Source of the DNA: Actinoplanes palleronii
GTDB lineage: Bacteria > Actinomycetota > Actinomycetes > Mycobacteriales > Micromonosporaceae
Assembly: GCF_016862315.1 (NCBI RefSeq)
Contig: NZ_BOMS01000108.1
Span: 1 to 64,000 of the forward strand
DNA: 64,000 nucleotides
Direction: 5' to 3'
Below the pieces are notes generated by a model that did no database searches, had not been told where the DNA came from, and worked only from the letters and a program-made list of their open reading frames with translations. The position numbers were made by a program, and so were the translations under genes. Shown here in pieces: positions 34,624 through 43,819 of this stretch (positions within the stretch are counted from its first letter, which is position 1; each line of letters opens with the position of its first letter).

Positions 34624-35703
34624 ATGACTGATCCATTCGACTCTTTGACACTCGACCACATCGAGCTGTATGTCGCCGACCTGGAATTCCGAGTCTCCGA
34701 GCTGACCGGGAAGTACGGTTTCCACCTGGTCGCCGCGAGCCCGGCCGAACAGCGAACCCATCGATCCGTTCTCGTGCGGCAGAGTGGAATCAGCCTGCTG
34801 CTGACCCAGGGATTCGCCGACGACCATCCGGCCAGCGGATATGTGCATGTGCACGGCGACGGAGTGGCGAACATCGCCCTGCGTACCCCGGACGCGCGTG
34901 TCGCCTACGGCGCGGCGGTGACCCGGGGGGCGGAGGCGATCGCCGCGCCCGCGCCGGTCGAGCGGTCCGGGCACGTCGTCGCGACGATCCGGGGATTCGG
35001 CGATGTGCTGCACACCCTGATGCAGTGGCCCGCGGACAGCACGGAGGACGACCTGCCGCCCGGGCTTGTGCCGGTTTCCGGTCGGCACCCGGTGGAGCCG
35101 GCCGGCCTCTTGCGGGTGGATCACCTCGCGGTCTGCGTGCCGGCCGGAGAGCTGGACCCCACCGTCGCCTACTACGAGGCTGTCCTCGACTTCAGCAGGA
35201 TTTTCCAGGAGCGGATCACCGTGGGCCGCCAGGCGATGAACTCCCAGGTCGTGCAGAACCGGGCCGGGGACGTGACGCTGACTCTGCTGGAGCCGGACAC
35301 CCAGCTCGAGGCGGGACAGATCGACGACTTCGTGAAGAACCACGGTGGGGCCGGGGTCCAGCACATCGCGTTCTCAGCGCACGACATCGTCGCGTCGGTA
35401 GCTACGCTGGGAAAGGCAGGGGTCGAGTTCCTCACCACGCCCGCCTCGTACTACTCCCAGCTGCCCAAGCGGATGGAGCTGGCGCGGCACGACGTCAACT
35501 CCCTGCGCGACCTCAACATTCTCGCCGACTCGGACCACGCCGGGCAGCTGTACCAGATCTTCACGCGTTCGACGTTTCCCCGCAAAACCCTGTTTCTGGA
35601 AGTCATCGAGCGCTTCGGCGCCGAGACGTTCGGCAGCGGGAACATCAAGGCCCTCTACGAAGCGGTCGAGCTGGACCGCACCAGCCCGGAACACGGGAAC
35701 TAG
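34624..35703 (+). CDS. hmaS: 4-Hydroxymandelate synthase
   Basis: A 359-residue Fe(II) dioxygenase of the vicinal-oxygen-chelate fold, very close in layout to HmaS of glycopeptide and CDA clusters. It converts 4-hydroxyphenylpyruvate to L-4-hydroxymandelate. The metal ligands are visible: His in VDHLAVCV, His in GVQHIAFSAHD and Glu in LFLEVIERFG. HmaS and 4-hydroxyphenylpyruvate dioxygenase share this fold. The genetic linkage to Hmo and HpgT decides for HmaS. It is preceded by GGGAGGA and followed by the oxidase gene after five bases. Confidence 0.93.
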   Translation: MTDPFDSLTLDHIELYVADLEFRVSELTGKYGFHLVAASPAEQRTHRSVLVRQSGISLLLTQGFADDHPASGYVHVHGDGVANIALRTPDARVAYGAAVTRGAEAIAAPAPVERSGHVVATIRGFGDVLHTLMQWPADSTEDDLPPGLVPVSGRHPVEPAGLLRVDHLAVCVPAGELDPTVAYYEAVLDFSRIFQERITVGRQAMNSQVVQNRAGDVTLTLLEPDTQLEAGQIDDFVKNHGGAGVQHIAFSAHDIVASVATLGKAGVEFLTTPASYYSQLPKRMELARHDVNSLRDLNILADSDHAGQLYQIFTRSTFPRKTLFLEVIERFGAETFGSGNIKALYEAVELDRTSPEHGN

Positions 35704-35708
35704 CTGCG

Positions 35709-36821
35709 ATGCCGGATCCCGATGGGCAGGCCGTCGAGGTTCTCAGCCTGGCCGATGTAGCGGCGGCCGCGAAGGCCGTGACAAGCGCGGCCGTGTGGGA
35801 CTTCATCGAGGGCGGCAGCGGCGTCGAACGGAGCCTCCGCGCCAACCGTGCGGGGTTGGATGCCGTCTACGTCCTGCCGCGCATCCTTCGTGACGTCTCC
35901 CGGCAGTCGGCCGCGGGCGTGCTGCTCGGCTCACCGGTCAGCATGCCCGTGGTGACCGCTCCCATGGCGTACCAGCGGCTGGTCAACGCGGAGGGTGAGC
36001 TGGCCGCCGCGCGGGCCGCGAAAGTGGCCGACGTGCCCTTCACCGTGTCGATGCTCAGCAGCGTCAGCGTCGAGGAGCTGGCCGCGGCCGGCGGCACACT
36101 GTGGTTCCAGCTCTACTGGCTGCGCGACCGGGCGGTGACACTCGAGCTGCTCGAACGGGCCGAAGCCGCCGGCTGCCAGGCGCTGATGCTTACCGTGGAC
36201 GTACCCCGGATGGGGCGGCGGCTCCGCGACGTGCGCAACGGCTTCACCCTGCCCCCCGGGGTGACTGCGGTCCATCTCGGTGGTCCCGAAACGTCGGCGC
36301 ACCGCTGGCAGAGCGGCGCATCCGCGGTGGCGGCCCATACTCAGCAGATCTTCGATCCCACATTGAGCTGGTCCGACCTCGGCTGGCTGCGTGAGCGGAC
36401 GACCATGCCGCTCATCGTCAAGGGAGTGCTCGATCCGAACGACGCGGCGCGGGCCGCCGGGGCCGGCGTCGCCGGGCTGGTCGTGTCCAACCACGGAGGA
36501 CGCCAGCTCGACGGGTCAGCGGCCGGCATCGATGTACTGCCCAAGATCCGGGAGGCGGTCGACGGCCGCTGCCAGGTGTACCTGGACGGCGGGATCCGCG
36601 GCGGGGGCGACGTGCTGGGCGCACTGGCGCGCGGTGCCGACGCGGTGCTGCTGGGCCGGCCGATCCTGTGGGGCCTGGCCGCGGCGGGGGAGAGGGGCGT
36701 CAATGACGTGCTCTCGCTGCTGCGCGAGGAGTTCGACCACGCGATGATCCTGGCGGGCTGCCGCGACCTGGCCGATGTCCGGCAGCTGCAGGTCGTCGAC
36801 AGCCGGGCGCCGATGCGATAA
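35709..36821 (+). CDS. hmo: 4-Hydroxymandelate oxidase (FMN-dependent)
   Basis: A 370-residue FMN-dependent alpha-hydroxyacid oxidase. It turns 4-hydroxymandelate into 4-hydroxyphenylglyoxylate, the substrate of HpgT. The TIM-barrel motifs are present: MAYQRL near the N-terminus, WFQLYWLRD, LTVDVPRMGRRLRD, VKGVLDPNDA, the catalytic VSNHGGRQLDG and the FMN-phosphate site LDGGIRGGGDV with GRPILWGL. I chose the ATG at 35709, six bases after the hmaS stop. The longer upstream frame is a shadow of hmaS. Confidence 0.93.
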   Translation: MPDPDGQAVEVLSLADVAAAAKAVTSAAVWDFIEGGSGVERSLRANRAGLDAVYVLPRILRDVSRQSAAGVLLGSPVSMPVVTAPMAYQRLVNAEGELAAARAAKVADVPFTVSMLSSVSVEELAAAGGTLWFQLYWLRDRAVTLELLERAEAAGCQALMLTVDVPRMGRRLRDVRNGFTLPPGVTAVHLGGPETSAHRWQSGASAVAAHTQQIFDPTLSWSDLGWLRERTTMPLIVKGVLDPNDAARAAGAGVAGLVVSNHGGRQLDGSAAGIDVLPKIREAVDGRCQVYLDGGIRGGGDVLGALARGADAVLLGRPILWGLAAAGERGVNDVLSLLREEFDHAMILAGCRDLADVRQLQVVDSRAPMR

Positions 36822-36840
36822 CGGCGACGTGCCGTCGCCG
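36822..36840. repeat. Short inverted repeat just after hmo
   Basis: CGGCGAC and GTCGCCG form a 7-bp stem with a GTGCC loop directly after the hmo stop codon. It may add to the larger hairpin that follows. Confidence 0.4.
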
Positions 36841-36854
36841 CCGGTCGCCCGGGT

Positions 36855-36897
36855 CCCGTGCCATCCGTGCCGCTGACCCAGGCACGCATGGCACGGG
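36855..36897. terminator. 17-bp hairpin between convergent hmo and methyltransferase genes
   Basis: Arms 36855-36871 and 36881-36897 pair over 17 bp with one mismatch and a 9-base loop. It lies in the 81-base gap between two convergent genes, six bases past the methyltransferase stop on the minus strand, so a bidirectional terminator is likely. Confidence 0.8.
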
Positions 36898-36902
36898 CCG
36901 CG

Positions 36903-37940
36903 CTATGCCGTGACCGTCTCGATGAGGCTGAAGGCCGAGGTCCCGACCGGCAGCACCCGGGTCCGGGTCAGTCCGGCGGTGGCGAACAGCTTGTCGAACT
37001 CGAGCAACGTGCGCTCCCGGCCACCGAGAAGCATGAGCATGCCGAGGTCGCTCCAGCGGGCCGGATGGGGTGCCGGCGAGCTGGGAACGACGAGCTCGCA
37101 CACCAGAACCCGCCCGCCGGGAGCCACCGAAGCGGCACTGGCCCGCAGGATGTCGGCGGCTTTCTCATCGTCCCAGTCGTGCAGCACGCTGCACAGCAGG
37201 TGGACGTCCGCACCGGCGGGCAACCCCTCGAAGAAGCTGCCGGCCACGAGGGCGCATCGGTCCCGCACCGGGTCGAGGGGGGCAGTGGTCTCCGCAAGCG
37301 CGATCACCGGGGCACGGTCGAAGAGCACACCGCTGAGCCGGGGGTGTGCCCGCAGGACCGCGGAGATCACGGTGCCGGTGCCACCACCGATGTCCATGAC
37401 GGTGCTCGCCGCGTCCCACACCGCCAGGTCGGCCAGCCCGGCGTACAGGCGTGTGCCCCGTTCCCGCATGCGGGTGCTGAAGGCGACCTGATCCGCGGGT
37501 TCCGCCGCCCTGCCCTCGAAGAACGCTTCACCGGAGCCCGCGCTGAACGGCCTCGACCCGGCGGGGGAGTCCACGGCGCGCAGCCAGGCGCGATAGGTTC
37601 CGACGTTGGACAACGTGGCGCGCATCGATACCGGCGAGTCGCTCCGGAGCACGGCGCCCAGCTCGGTGAGGGCGAAACGGCCGTGCTCGTCCCGAGCGAA
37701 GAAGCCGGCGCCGGTGAGGGCGTTCATCAGGCTTCGCAGCGGCTCCGTCGCGAAGCCGACGGCGGAGGCGAGTTCCTCGGCCGTCGATCCGGCCGGCGGG
37801 CAGGCGTCGGCGACGCCGAGCCGGGCCGTGATAGCCAGCGCGTACGGAAGGACGGCGACGCTGCTGTCGTCCGCCATTAACAGGAATTCGCGTACGACCG
37901 GATCGGGCACGCCACGTACCAGTCGTTCCAGTTCGGTCAA
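36903..37940 (-). CDS. SAM-dependent O-methyltransferase
   Basis: A 345-residue methyltransferase of the plant-type/polyketide O-methyltransferase group. An N-terminal winged-helix dimerisation domain (residues about 1-110) is followed by a Rossmann SAM domain with MDIGGGTGTVISAVLRAHP, the LFDRAPVI acidic residue, the AGSFFEGLPAGADVHLLCSVLHDWDDE region and its catalytic His. It probably methylates a hydroxyl of the product, such as the Hpg phenol or a hydroxyl of the acyl chain; the target is not readable. I chose the TTG at 37940 because AGAAAGGG precedes it. An ATG at 38003 in the same frame would add 21 residues but lacks a ribosome site. The gene is transcribed away from the divergent region holding palindrome copy 3. 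Confidence 0.85.
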   Translation of the reverse strand: MTELERLVRGVPDPVVREFLLMADDSSVAVLPYALAITARLGVADACPPAGSTAEELASAVGFATEPLRSLMNALTGAGFFARDEHGRFALTELGAVLRSDSPVSMRATLSNVGTYRAWLRAVDSPAGSRPFSAGSGEAFFEGRAAEPADQVAFSTRMRERGTRLYAGLADLAVWDAASTVMDIGGGTGTVISAVLRAHPRLSGVLFDRAPVIALAETTAPLDPVRDRCALVAGSFFEGLPAGADVHLLCSVLHDWDDEKAADILRASAASVAPGGRVLVCELVVPSSPAPHPARWSDLGMLMLLGGRERTLLEFDKLFATAGLTRTRVLPVGTSAFSLIETVTA

Positions 37941-38418
37941 CGTCGCCGCCCTTTCTAATTTTTTGATTACGGTGTCGTCCCGGCCGGGACGGCGCTCCTG
38001 CATGGATCGTTGAATCCGGTGCGGATATGTGCAAGACCCGACGGTTACGGCGAGGTATTCCGAGCCAATTCTGCACTCGAAAGCCGGAGATTGCTGTGCG
38101 ACTGTTGGTTCTTCTGTCCTGTCGGCGGGACAGCTAAGGCTGCTGACGCGCGGCGATCCTGCAGGCCGGGGTGTGAACACCGAGGTGAAGCGATTGCCAC
38201 GGCGAGCATACCGAAATGGGATGCCCCCTTGTGTCCCGCGGTACTGGCGGGCGCCGAGCGCCGCCAGTACAGTGCGACAAGAGCAAATCGCTGGGGAATG
38301 GCATCGGCTTCGAGGAATTGACTCGCCGGTGCAAATCGAGAAATCCCTTGCTGCCGGCGCGTGGGCGGTAATCGCGTCGGCCGGCGGTTCCAGCAGGCGA
38401 AGGAAGGACATTCCGGCA
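37941..38418. other. Divergent intergenic region (methyltransferase / PCP-P450 operon)
   Basis: A 478-base gap holding promoters in both directions. Copy 3 of the cluster palindrome lies at 38114-38133, and an AT-rich run (TAATTTTTTGATTA) lies at about 37957-37970. Open frames crossing the region lack protein character. Confidence 0.65.
38114..38133. promoter_or_regulatory. Cluster palindrome, copy 3 (candidate operator)
   Basis: CTGTCCTGTC followed directly by GGCGGGACAG matches the copies at 5958, 34245 and 58343, with two imperfect pairs near the centre. It lies 174 bases from the methyltransferase start and 286 bases from the PCP gene that opens the PKS operon. Confidence 0.65.
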
Positions 38419-38697
38419 ATGGAATCCTGGGCGAGAGCCGTCCGGTCGAATGCGGCGGACACGCCGGCCTCACTGGCCGAGCAGATCGCGGCGCTGTGGG
38501 GTGAGTATCTCGACGATCGCGATGTCGGGACGGACGACGACTTCTTCACGCGGGGCGGCAACTCCCTGATCGGCATCAAGATCATCGAGCGTGTGGCCCA
38601 CGACTACGGGGTCACGCTCTCCGTGCGCGGCTTCTATCTGGCGCACACCCCGGCCGGAGTCGCCGCCCTCATCGAGCAGGGACGAGCGCAGGCATGA
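38419..38697 (+). CDS. Free-standing peptidyl carrier protein (partner of the P450)
   Basis: A 92-residue PCP with the phosphopantetheine serine in DDDFFTRGGNSLIGIKI, about residue 54. It is the first gene of a coupled trio with a P450 and an unusual thioesterase, and its stop overlaps the P450 start (ATGA). This layout is typical of carriers that present an amino acid for P450 hydroxylation before it joins the assembly line. No A domain is attached; its loader could be the free A domain at 7131 or an enzyme outside the window. I chose the ATG at 38419, preceded by AGGAAGGA. The longer upstream frame is non-coding. Confidence 0.85.
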   Translation: MESWARAVRSNAADTPASLAEQIAALWGEYLDDRDVGTDDDFFTRGGNSLIGIKIIERVAHDYGVTLSVRGFYLAHTPAGVAALIEQGRAQA

Positions 38698-39944
38698 GGC
38701 TGACTCCCGGCGCGGCGGCGGACGTCGACTTCGGCCGGCTCGACCTGTTCGACCTGGATCTTTACACCACGGGCGATCCGCACTCGGTCTGGGACGTGAT
38801 GCGGATGAAGGCCCCCCTGCATCGCCAGGTCCTGCCGGACGGCCGGACGTTCTGGTCGGTGACCCGTTACGACGATGTCTGCCGGGTGCTCGGCGACCAC
38901 CGGGAGTTCACCTCGGAACGCGGCACGGTGGTCACGCACCTCGGCGTCGACGACGTCGCGGCGGGCAAGCTGCTCACCTCCACCGATCCGCCGCGGCACA
39001 CCCAGGTCCGCAGGGCGATCGGTGCCATGCTCACGGCTCGGGCGGTGGCCGCCTGGGAGGACCCGATCCGCCGGGCCGTCGTACGCTTCCTCGAACCGGC
39101 CCTCGACGGCGACGTCTTCGACCTGGCCGAGCGAGCTCTGCTCCTGCCGGCGATGGTCACGGGCCCGCTGCTGGGCATTCCCGAGCGGGACTGGGCTGAG
39201 CTGGTCGAGCTGACCGCGATGGTCACCGCCCCGTCGGACCCGCACTTCCAGCACGGCAACCAGGCCGCGACCCTGGCCATCGCCCATCACGAACTGCTCA
39301 GCTACGTCACCGAGTGGGTGAAACGGCGCCGGTCGCACGGCGGTGACCAGGAAAGCCTGCTCGACCACTTGATGAGCGTGCGTGCGGGCGGCGCGCCGCT
39401 GACCGACGAGGAGATCGCGCTCGATGGCTACAGCATCCTGCTGGGCGCCAACGTGACGACACCGCACACCGTCTCCGGCACGGTGCACGCGCTGATCGAA
39501 CGGCCGGAACAGTTCGCGAAGGCGCAAGCCGATCCGACCCTGGTCCCGAACCTGGTCGAGGAGGGACTGCGCTGGACCTCCGCCGCGTGCAACTTCATGC
39601 GTTACGCGGTGCGGGACACTCACATCGCCGGGGGCACGATCCCGGCCGGCGGTGCGGCCGTCGCGTGGATCGGGTCGGCCAACCGGGACGAGTCCCAGTT
39701 CCCGGACCCGCACACTTTCGACGTCACGCGCACCGCCGCCAAGCGCCAGGTGGCCTTCGGGTACGGCCCGCACTTCTGCATCGGTGCGCCGCTGGCCCGG
39801 CTGACCCTTCGCGTGTTCTTCTCCGAGCTGCTCCAGCGGTTCGCGTCGATCGGCCTCGCCGGCGAACCGCAGCATCTGCGCTCGTACTTCATCGCCGGGA
39901 TGACTCACCTGCCCGTCGTCGCCCAGAATCGGAAGACGCCATGA
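38694..39944 (+). CDS. Cytochrome P450 monooxygenase
   Basis: A 416-residue soluble bacterial P450. The I-helix is LLGANVTTPHTV, the ExxR is EEGLRW and the heme-cysteine loop is FGYGPHFCIGAPLARL. All are intact. Because it is translationally coupled to a free PCP and followed by a thioesterase, the likely job is hydroxylation (for example beta-hydroxylation) of a PCP-bound amino acid, which could supply the hydroxyl needed for lactone closure. Oxidation of the acyl chain, such as the alpha-hydroxyl found in azinothricin-type side chains, is the main alternative. Confidence 0.92.
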   Translation: MRLTPGAAADVDFGRLDLFDLDLYTTGDPHSVWDVMRMKAPLHRQVLPDGRTFWSVTRYDDVCRVLGDHREFTSERGTVVTHLGVDDVAAGKLLTSTDPPRHTQVRRAIGAMLTARAVAAWEDPIRRAVVRFLEPALDGDVFDLAERALLLPAMVTGPLLGIPERDWAELVELTAMVTAPSDPHFQHGNQAATLAIAHHELLSYVTEWVKRRRSHGGDQESLLDHLMSVRAGGAPLTDEEIALDGYSILLGANVTTPHTVSGTVHALIERPEQFAKAQADPTLVPNLVEEGLRWTSAACNFMRYAVRDTHIAGGTIPAGGAAVAWIGSANRDESQFPDPHTFDVTRTAAKRQVAFGYGPHFCIGAPLARLTLRVFFSELLQRFASIGLAGEPQHLRSYFIAGMTHLPVVAQNRKTP

Positions 39945-40678
39945 CATCCGGCTCCACCGCCGCCCGGTCGCCGTGGTTCGTCCGGCAGCCGTCCCCCGAC
40001 CATCCCGCGCGGATCTTCTGCTTCCCGTTTTCCGGGTCGGGTGCATCGGCCTTCAGCGCCTGGCCGATCACCATCGGCACCGCCGAGGTCTGCCCGGTGC
40101 AGTTTCCCGGACGCGAGAATCGGCTGGCCGATCCGCACTACGGGACCTACGAACTCCTCGCCGCCGACCTGGCACGCTCGCTGGAGCCACTGCTCGACCG
40201 GCCGTTCGCGTTCTTCGCGCACTGCGCGGGAGCACTGCCTGCGTACGAGACGATGCTGCGACTCGCCGAACTCGGCCTGCCCGGACCGGACCACTTCTTC
40301 GTGTCCGGTCAGCCGGCGCCTCACGACGCGGCACGCGACCGGATGCTCGCCCTCTCCGAGGCCGAACTGCGCGCTGAGGTGGCGTCATTCGTCCGCAGCC
40401 GGGGGATCCAACCGCGGCCCGACATGGTGGATCTGGGCCTGTCCGTGCTGCTGGAGGACCATGCCGCCGCGGGCGCGTACCGGCGACTGGAGCCGGTCGC
40501 GGTGCGCTGCCCGATCGTCGTCCTGCACTGGCGGGACGACCCCGACGTGAGCCTCGAGCAGCTCGGCGGATGGCGCCGGTACTCGGACTCGGTCGAACTG
40601 CGGGTGGTGAGCGGCGGGCACTACGACTTCATGCACGCGCCGGACGAGTTGCAGAGGGTGCTGACCTGTTGGCGGTGA
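39941..40678 (+). CDS. Thioesterase-fold enzyme with a cysteine nucleophile (possible aminoacyl shuttle)
   Basis: A 245-residue type-II-thioesterase-like alpha/beta hydrolase. The nucleophile elbow, normally GHSxG, is AHCAG here, so Cys95 (codon 40223-40225) replaces serine and the first glycine is alanine. The histidine in SGGHYDF and acidic residues in HWRDDPD remain. Cysteine at this place is known in enzymes that move aminoacyl groups between carrier proteins, such as SyrC and CmaE. It is coupled to a free PCP and a P450, while an NRPS with a degenerate A domain lies downstream. I infer that it transfers the modified residue from the free PCP to that module. Hydrolytic release of the residue is the alternative. 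The start overlaps the P450 stop (ATGA). Confidence 0.82.
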   Translation: MTSGSTAARSPWFVRQPSPDHPARIFCFPFSGSGASAFSAWPITIGTAEVCPVQFPGRENRLADPHYGTYELLAADLARSLEPLLDRPFAFFAHCAGALPAYETMLRLAELGLPGPDHFFVSGQPAPHDAARDRMLALSEAELRAEVASFVRSRGIQPRPDMVDLGLSVLLEDHAAAGAYRRLEPVAVRCPIVVLHWRDDPDVSLEQLGGWRRYSDSVELRVVSGGHYDFMHAPDELQRVLTCWR

Positions 40679-40724
40679 ACAGCGCCGCCGTACGGCTGCG
40701 CCGGAGAGACCGGGAGGGAATCGC

Positions 40725-43700
40725 ATGAGTGGCACCGCCACCGACATCGCCGTGATCGGGATGTCCTGCCGCTTCCCCGGCGTGGACGACGTCCGGGAGT
40801 TCTGGCGCCTGCTGGCCGACGGGAAGTCGACCGTCGCGACGTTCCCCGCACAACGGGCGGTCGCGTCCAGGCATCCGTCGCACCCGGACGCCGCCAGCGT
40901 GCGATCCGGCTCGTTCTTCGCCGCCGTCGATGGGTTCGACGCGCACTTCTTCGGCATGGGCGGGGCCGAGGCCACCGCTCTGGACCCGGTACAGCGCCTG
41001 GGGCTGGAACTGGCCTGGGAGGCCGTCGAGGACGCCCGCATCCCGGCGGCCGCGCTCGCCGGCCGCGAGATCGACGTGCTGGTCGGCGCCGCGCCGTCCG
41101 GCTATGACCTGCTGCGCCGGCTGTCCGGCACCGACCGGGACGACCACTACGCCGCACTCGGGTCGAGCGGCGCGATGGTCGCGAACCGGATCTCCAGCCT
41201 GTTCGACATCCGCGGCTTGAGTCTCTGCGCGGACTCGGGTCAATCCTCGTCGCTGGTGTCGCTGGCGCTGGCATGTGACCGGATCAGCGGCGGGGCGGTC
41301 GACATGGCGCTGGTCGGCGGCGTGAACCTGATCGTCGACCCGGAATCGGGACTCGGCCTGGCCAATCTGGGCGCTCTCTCCGCCGACGGGCGGTGCTTCT
41401 CGTTCGACGAACGGGCCAGCGGTTTCGTCCGTGGCGAGGGCGGTGCCTTCGTCCTCCTCAAGCGCTACGACCTGGCCGTGGCCGACGGCGATGACGTCCG
41501 TGCGGTGGTGCGCGGCTGGAGCGTCGGCAGTGGCGGAGCGTCGTCCCGGATACCGGATCCCAGCCCCGTCGCGCAGGCGGCGACCATGCTGTCCGCCCTG
41601 GATTGCGCGGGCCTGCCGTTCGACACCATCGACTACGTCGAGGCGCACGGCACCGGTACGCGGCTCGGCGATCCGGCCGAGGCAGCCGGCCTGCGCACAG
41701 TGTTCCGGGCGGCCGGCCGCACTCGTCGCCTGGTCATCGGCTCGGTGAAGACGAACGTCGGGCATCTGGAACCGGCCGCCGGAATCGCCGGTTTCCTCAA
41801 GGCGGCGCTGTGCCTGTCCCGCGCCCGCTTCGTTCCGAGTCTCAACTTCCGTTCCCCGAACCCCGCCATCCCGGACTTCGACGCGCACTTCGAGGTCGTC
41901 CGGGCCGTACGCCACTGGCCCGGCACACCGGGCCGGCCCCGCCGTGCCGGGGTGTCGGCGTTCGGGCTGGGCGGTACGAACGCGCACGTGATCCTGGAGC
42001 AAGCACCCGAGCGGCCGGTGTACCGGGGCGCCGCGGACACGGATGCCGTCGTTGTCCGCGGACCGCTGCCCTGGGTCCTGTCGGCCCGCTCGGAGCCTGC
42101 GTTGCGGGCACAAGCGCGGCGGCTGAGGGACCGAGTGGAGTCGGACGCGGCACTGTCCATGCCCGACGTGGGGTATGCGCTGGTGACGACGCGGTCGCTG
42201 TTCGAGCACCGTGCCGTGGTGCTCGGTGCCGGGCGGAGCGAGCTGACAGCGGGTCTGGAATCCCTGGCCGCCGGTGAGCCGGGCCCAGGGCTGGTGACCG
42301 GGCGCGCGTCCTCCGGAGCATCGGGAAAGATCGGCTTCCTGTTCGCCGGGCAGGGCGTGCAACGGGCCGGAATGGGACGCGAGCTGCACGCCGTCAGCCC
42401 CGTGTTCGCGGCGGCGTTCGACCGGGCGTGCGCCCTGCTGGAGGCGGAGCTCGGGCTGCCGCTGGCCGAGGTGGTGCTCGGCGAGGGTGACGACGCGCGG
42501 GCCGATCAGACCGTGTTCACCCAGGCGGGCCTGTTCGCGGTCGAGACGGGTCTGGTGGCCATGCTGGCCGCGGCAGGGATCGAGCCGGACGCCGTGGCCG
42601 GGCACTCGGTCGGTGAGATCGCCGCCGCGCACACCGCCGGGGTGCTCTCGCTGGCGGACGCGTGCGCTCTGGTCGCCGCCCGGGGCCGCTTGATGCAGGC
42701 CCTGCCACCAGGCGGGGCAATGGTCGCGGTGGAGGCCACCGAGACGGAGATCGCCGTGGCTCTGACCGGGATGGCCGGGGTGTCGATGGCGGCCGTGAAC
42801 GGCCCGTCCTCGGTGGTCATCTCCGGCGAGGCGGAGCCGGTGACGCGGCTGGCGGCCGGATTCAAGGAGCGCGGCCGGCGGATCCACGGATTGCGTGTCT
42901 CCCATGCGTTCCACTCCCACCGCATGGATCCCGTGCTCGGCGACCTGGGACAGGTGGCGGCGCGGCTCGAGCACGCCGCTCCGCGGGTGACCTGGGCCGG
43001 CGCGCTGGACGGACGGGTTGGGACCGGGCCGGGTCCGGACTACTGGGCACGACAGGCACGCGGCGCTGTGCGTTACGCGGACGCGGTCACCGCGCTGACG
43101 GCACAGGGTGTGTCGATCTTCGTCGAGATCGGCCCGGACGAGACGCTCTCGGCGATGGGCGCGGCCGCGCTGGACGATCCGGAGAGCGTGGTGTTCACCC
43201 CGGTCATGCGACCGGGGCAGCCGGTTGGCAGGGCACTGATGACCGGGCTGGCCGAAGCGTTCGTACGCGGCGCGCCGGTCGGCTGGGCCGCGATGGTGGC
43301 CGGCGGCCAGCCGGTCGGCCTGCCGACCTATGCGTTCCAGCGAGAACGGTTCTGGCTGACGGCGCCGGACGACCGCGACGCCGCGGACGCGGACGCCGCC
43401 ACGCGGCCGGTTGCCGAGTTCCGGTCCGAGCTCTCCGCCGTGGAACTGGTGCGCGCCGAGGCGGCGGCGGTGATCGGCATCGCGCCGCGGGACGGTCTGG
43501 TGGCCGGACCGGACGTGCCGTTCAAGGACATGGGTTTCGACTCCGCGATGGCGGTGCGATTGCGCAACCGGCTCACCGCGGCGACCGGTGCCCGGCTGAC
43601 GGCCACCGTCGCGTTCGCCTACCCCACTGCTGAGACGCTCGGCCGCCACCTCTTCTCTCTCCTCGGGGCATCCGGACCTGAACCGGCATCCGCCGGCGGA

Positions 43701-43781
43701 CCGGACGAGGTGCACGGCCACGGCCTGTCGAGCCCCAGCGACGACGAGCTCTACGAACTGATCGACCGTGGATACGCGTAG
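40725..43781 (+). CDS. Type I PKS loading module: KSQ-AT-ACP
   Basis: A 1018-residue PKS. The KS (about 5-425) has glutamine in place of the active cysteine: CADSGQSSS, Gln173, codon 41241-41243. The two KS histidine motifs, EAHGTGT and KTNVGHLEPAAG, are kept. Such KSQ domains decarboxylate malonyl-ACP to make an acetyl starter. The AT (about 530-840) has GHSVGE and HAFH (from His727), the malonyl pattern. The ACP serine is in DMGFDSAMAVRLRNRL. There is no N-terminal coiled-coil docking helix, as expected for a first module, but the C-terminus has an acidic docking tail. A GGGAGGG ribosome site precedes ATG 40725. Confidence 0.93.
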   Translation: MSGTATDIAVIGMSCRFPGVDDVREFWRLLADGKSTVATFPAQRAVASRHPSHPDAASVRSGSFFAAVDGFDAHFFGMGGAEATALDPVQRLGLELAWEAVEDARIPAAALAGREIDVLVGAAPSGYDLLRRLSGTDRDDHYAALGSSGAMVANRISSLFDIRGLSLCADSGQSSSLVSLALACDRISGGAVDMALVGGVNLIVDPESGLGLANLGALSADGRCFSFDERASGFVRGEGGAFVLLKRYDLAVADGDDVRAVVRGWSVGSGGASSRIPDPSPVAQAATMLSALDCAGLPFDTIDYVEAHGTGTRLGDPAEAAGLRTVFRAAGRTRRLVIGSVKTNVGHLEPAAGIAGFLKAALCLSRARFVPSLNFRSPNPAIPDFDAHFEVVRAVRHWPGTPGRPRRAGVSAFGLGGTNAHVILEQAPERPVYRGAADTDAVVVRGPLPWVLSARSEPALRAQARRLRDRVESDAALSMPDVGYALVTTRSLFEHRAVVLGAGRSELTAGLESLAAGEPGPGLVTGRASSGASGKIGFLFAGQGVQRAGMGRELHAVSPVFAAAFDRACALLEAELGLPLAEVVLGEGDDARADQTVFTQAGLFAVETGLVAMLAAAGIEPDAVAGHSVGEIAAAHTAGVLSLADACALVAARGRLMQALPPGGAMVAVEATETEIAVALTGMAGVSMAAVNGPSSVVISGEAEPVTRLAAGFKERGRRIHGLRVSHAFHSHRMDPVLGDLGQVAARLEHAAPRVTWAGALDGRVGTGPGPDYWARQARGAVRYADAVTALTAQGVSIFVEIGPDETLSAMGAAALDDPESVVFTPVMRPGQPVGRALMTGLAEAFVRGAPVGWAAMVAGGQPVGLPTYAFQRERFWLTAPDDRDAADADAATRPVAEFRSELSAVELVRAEAAAVIGIAPRDGLVAGPDVPFKDMGFDSAMAVRLRNRLTAATGARLTATVAFAYPTAETLGRHLFSLLGASGPEPASAGGPDEVHGHGLSSPSDDELYELIDRGYA

Positions 43782-43819
43782 GCCCGCGTTCGTCCCAGCG
43801 ACCCTAGAAAGAGGCCCTG

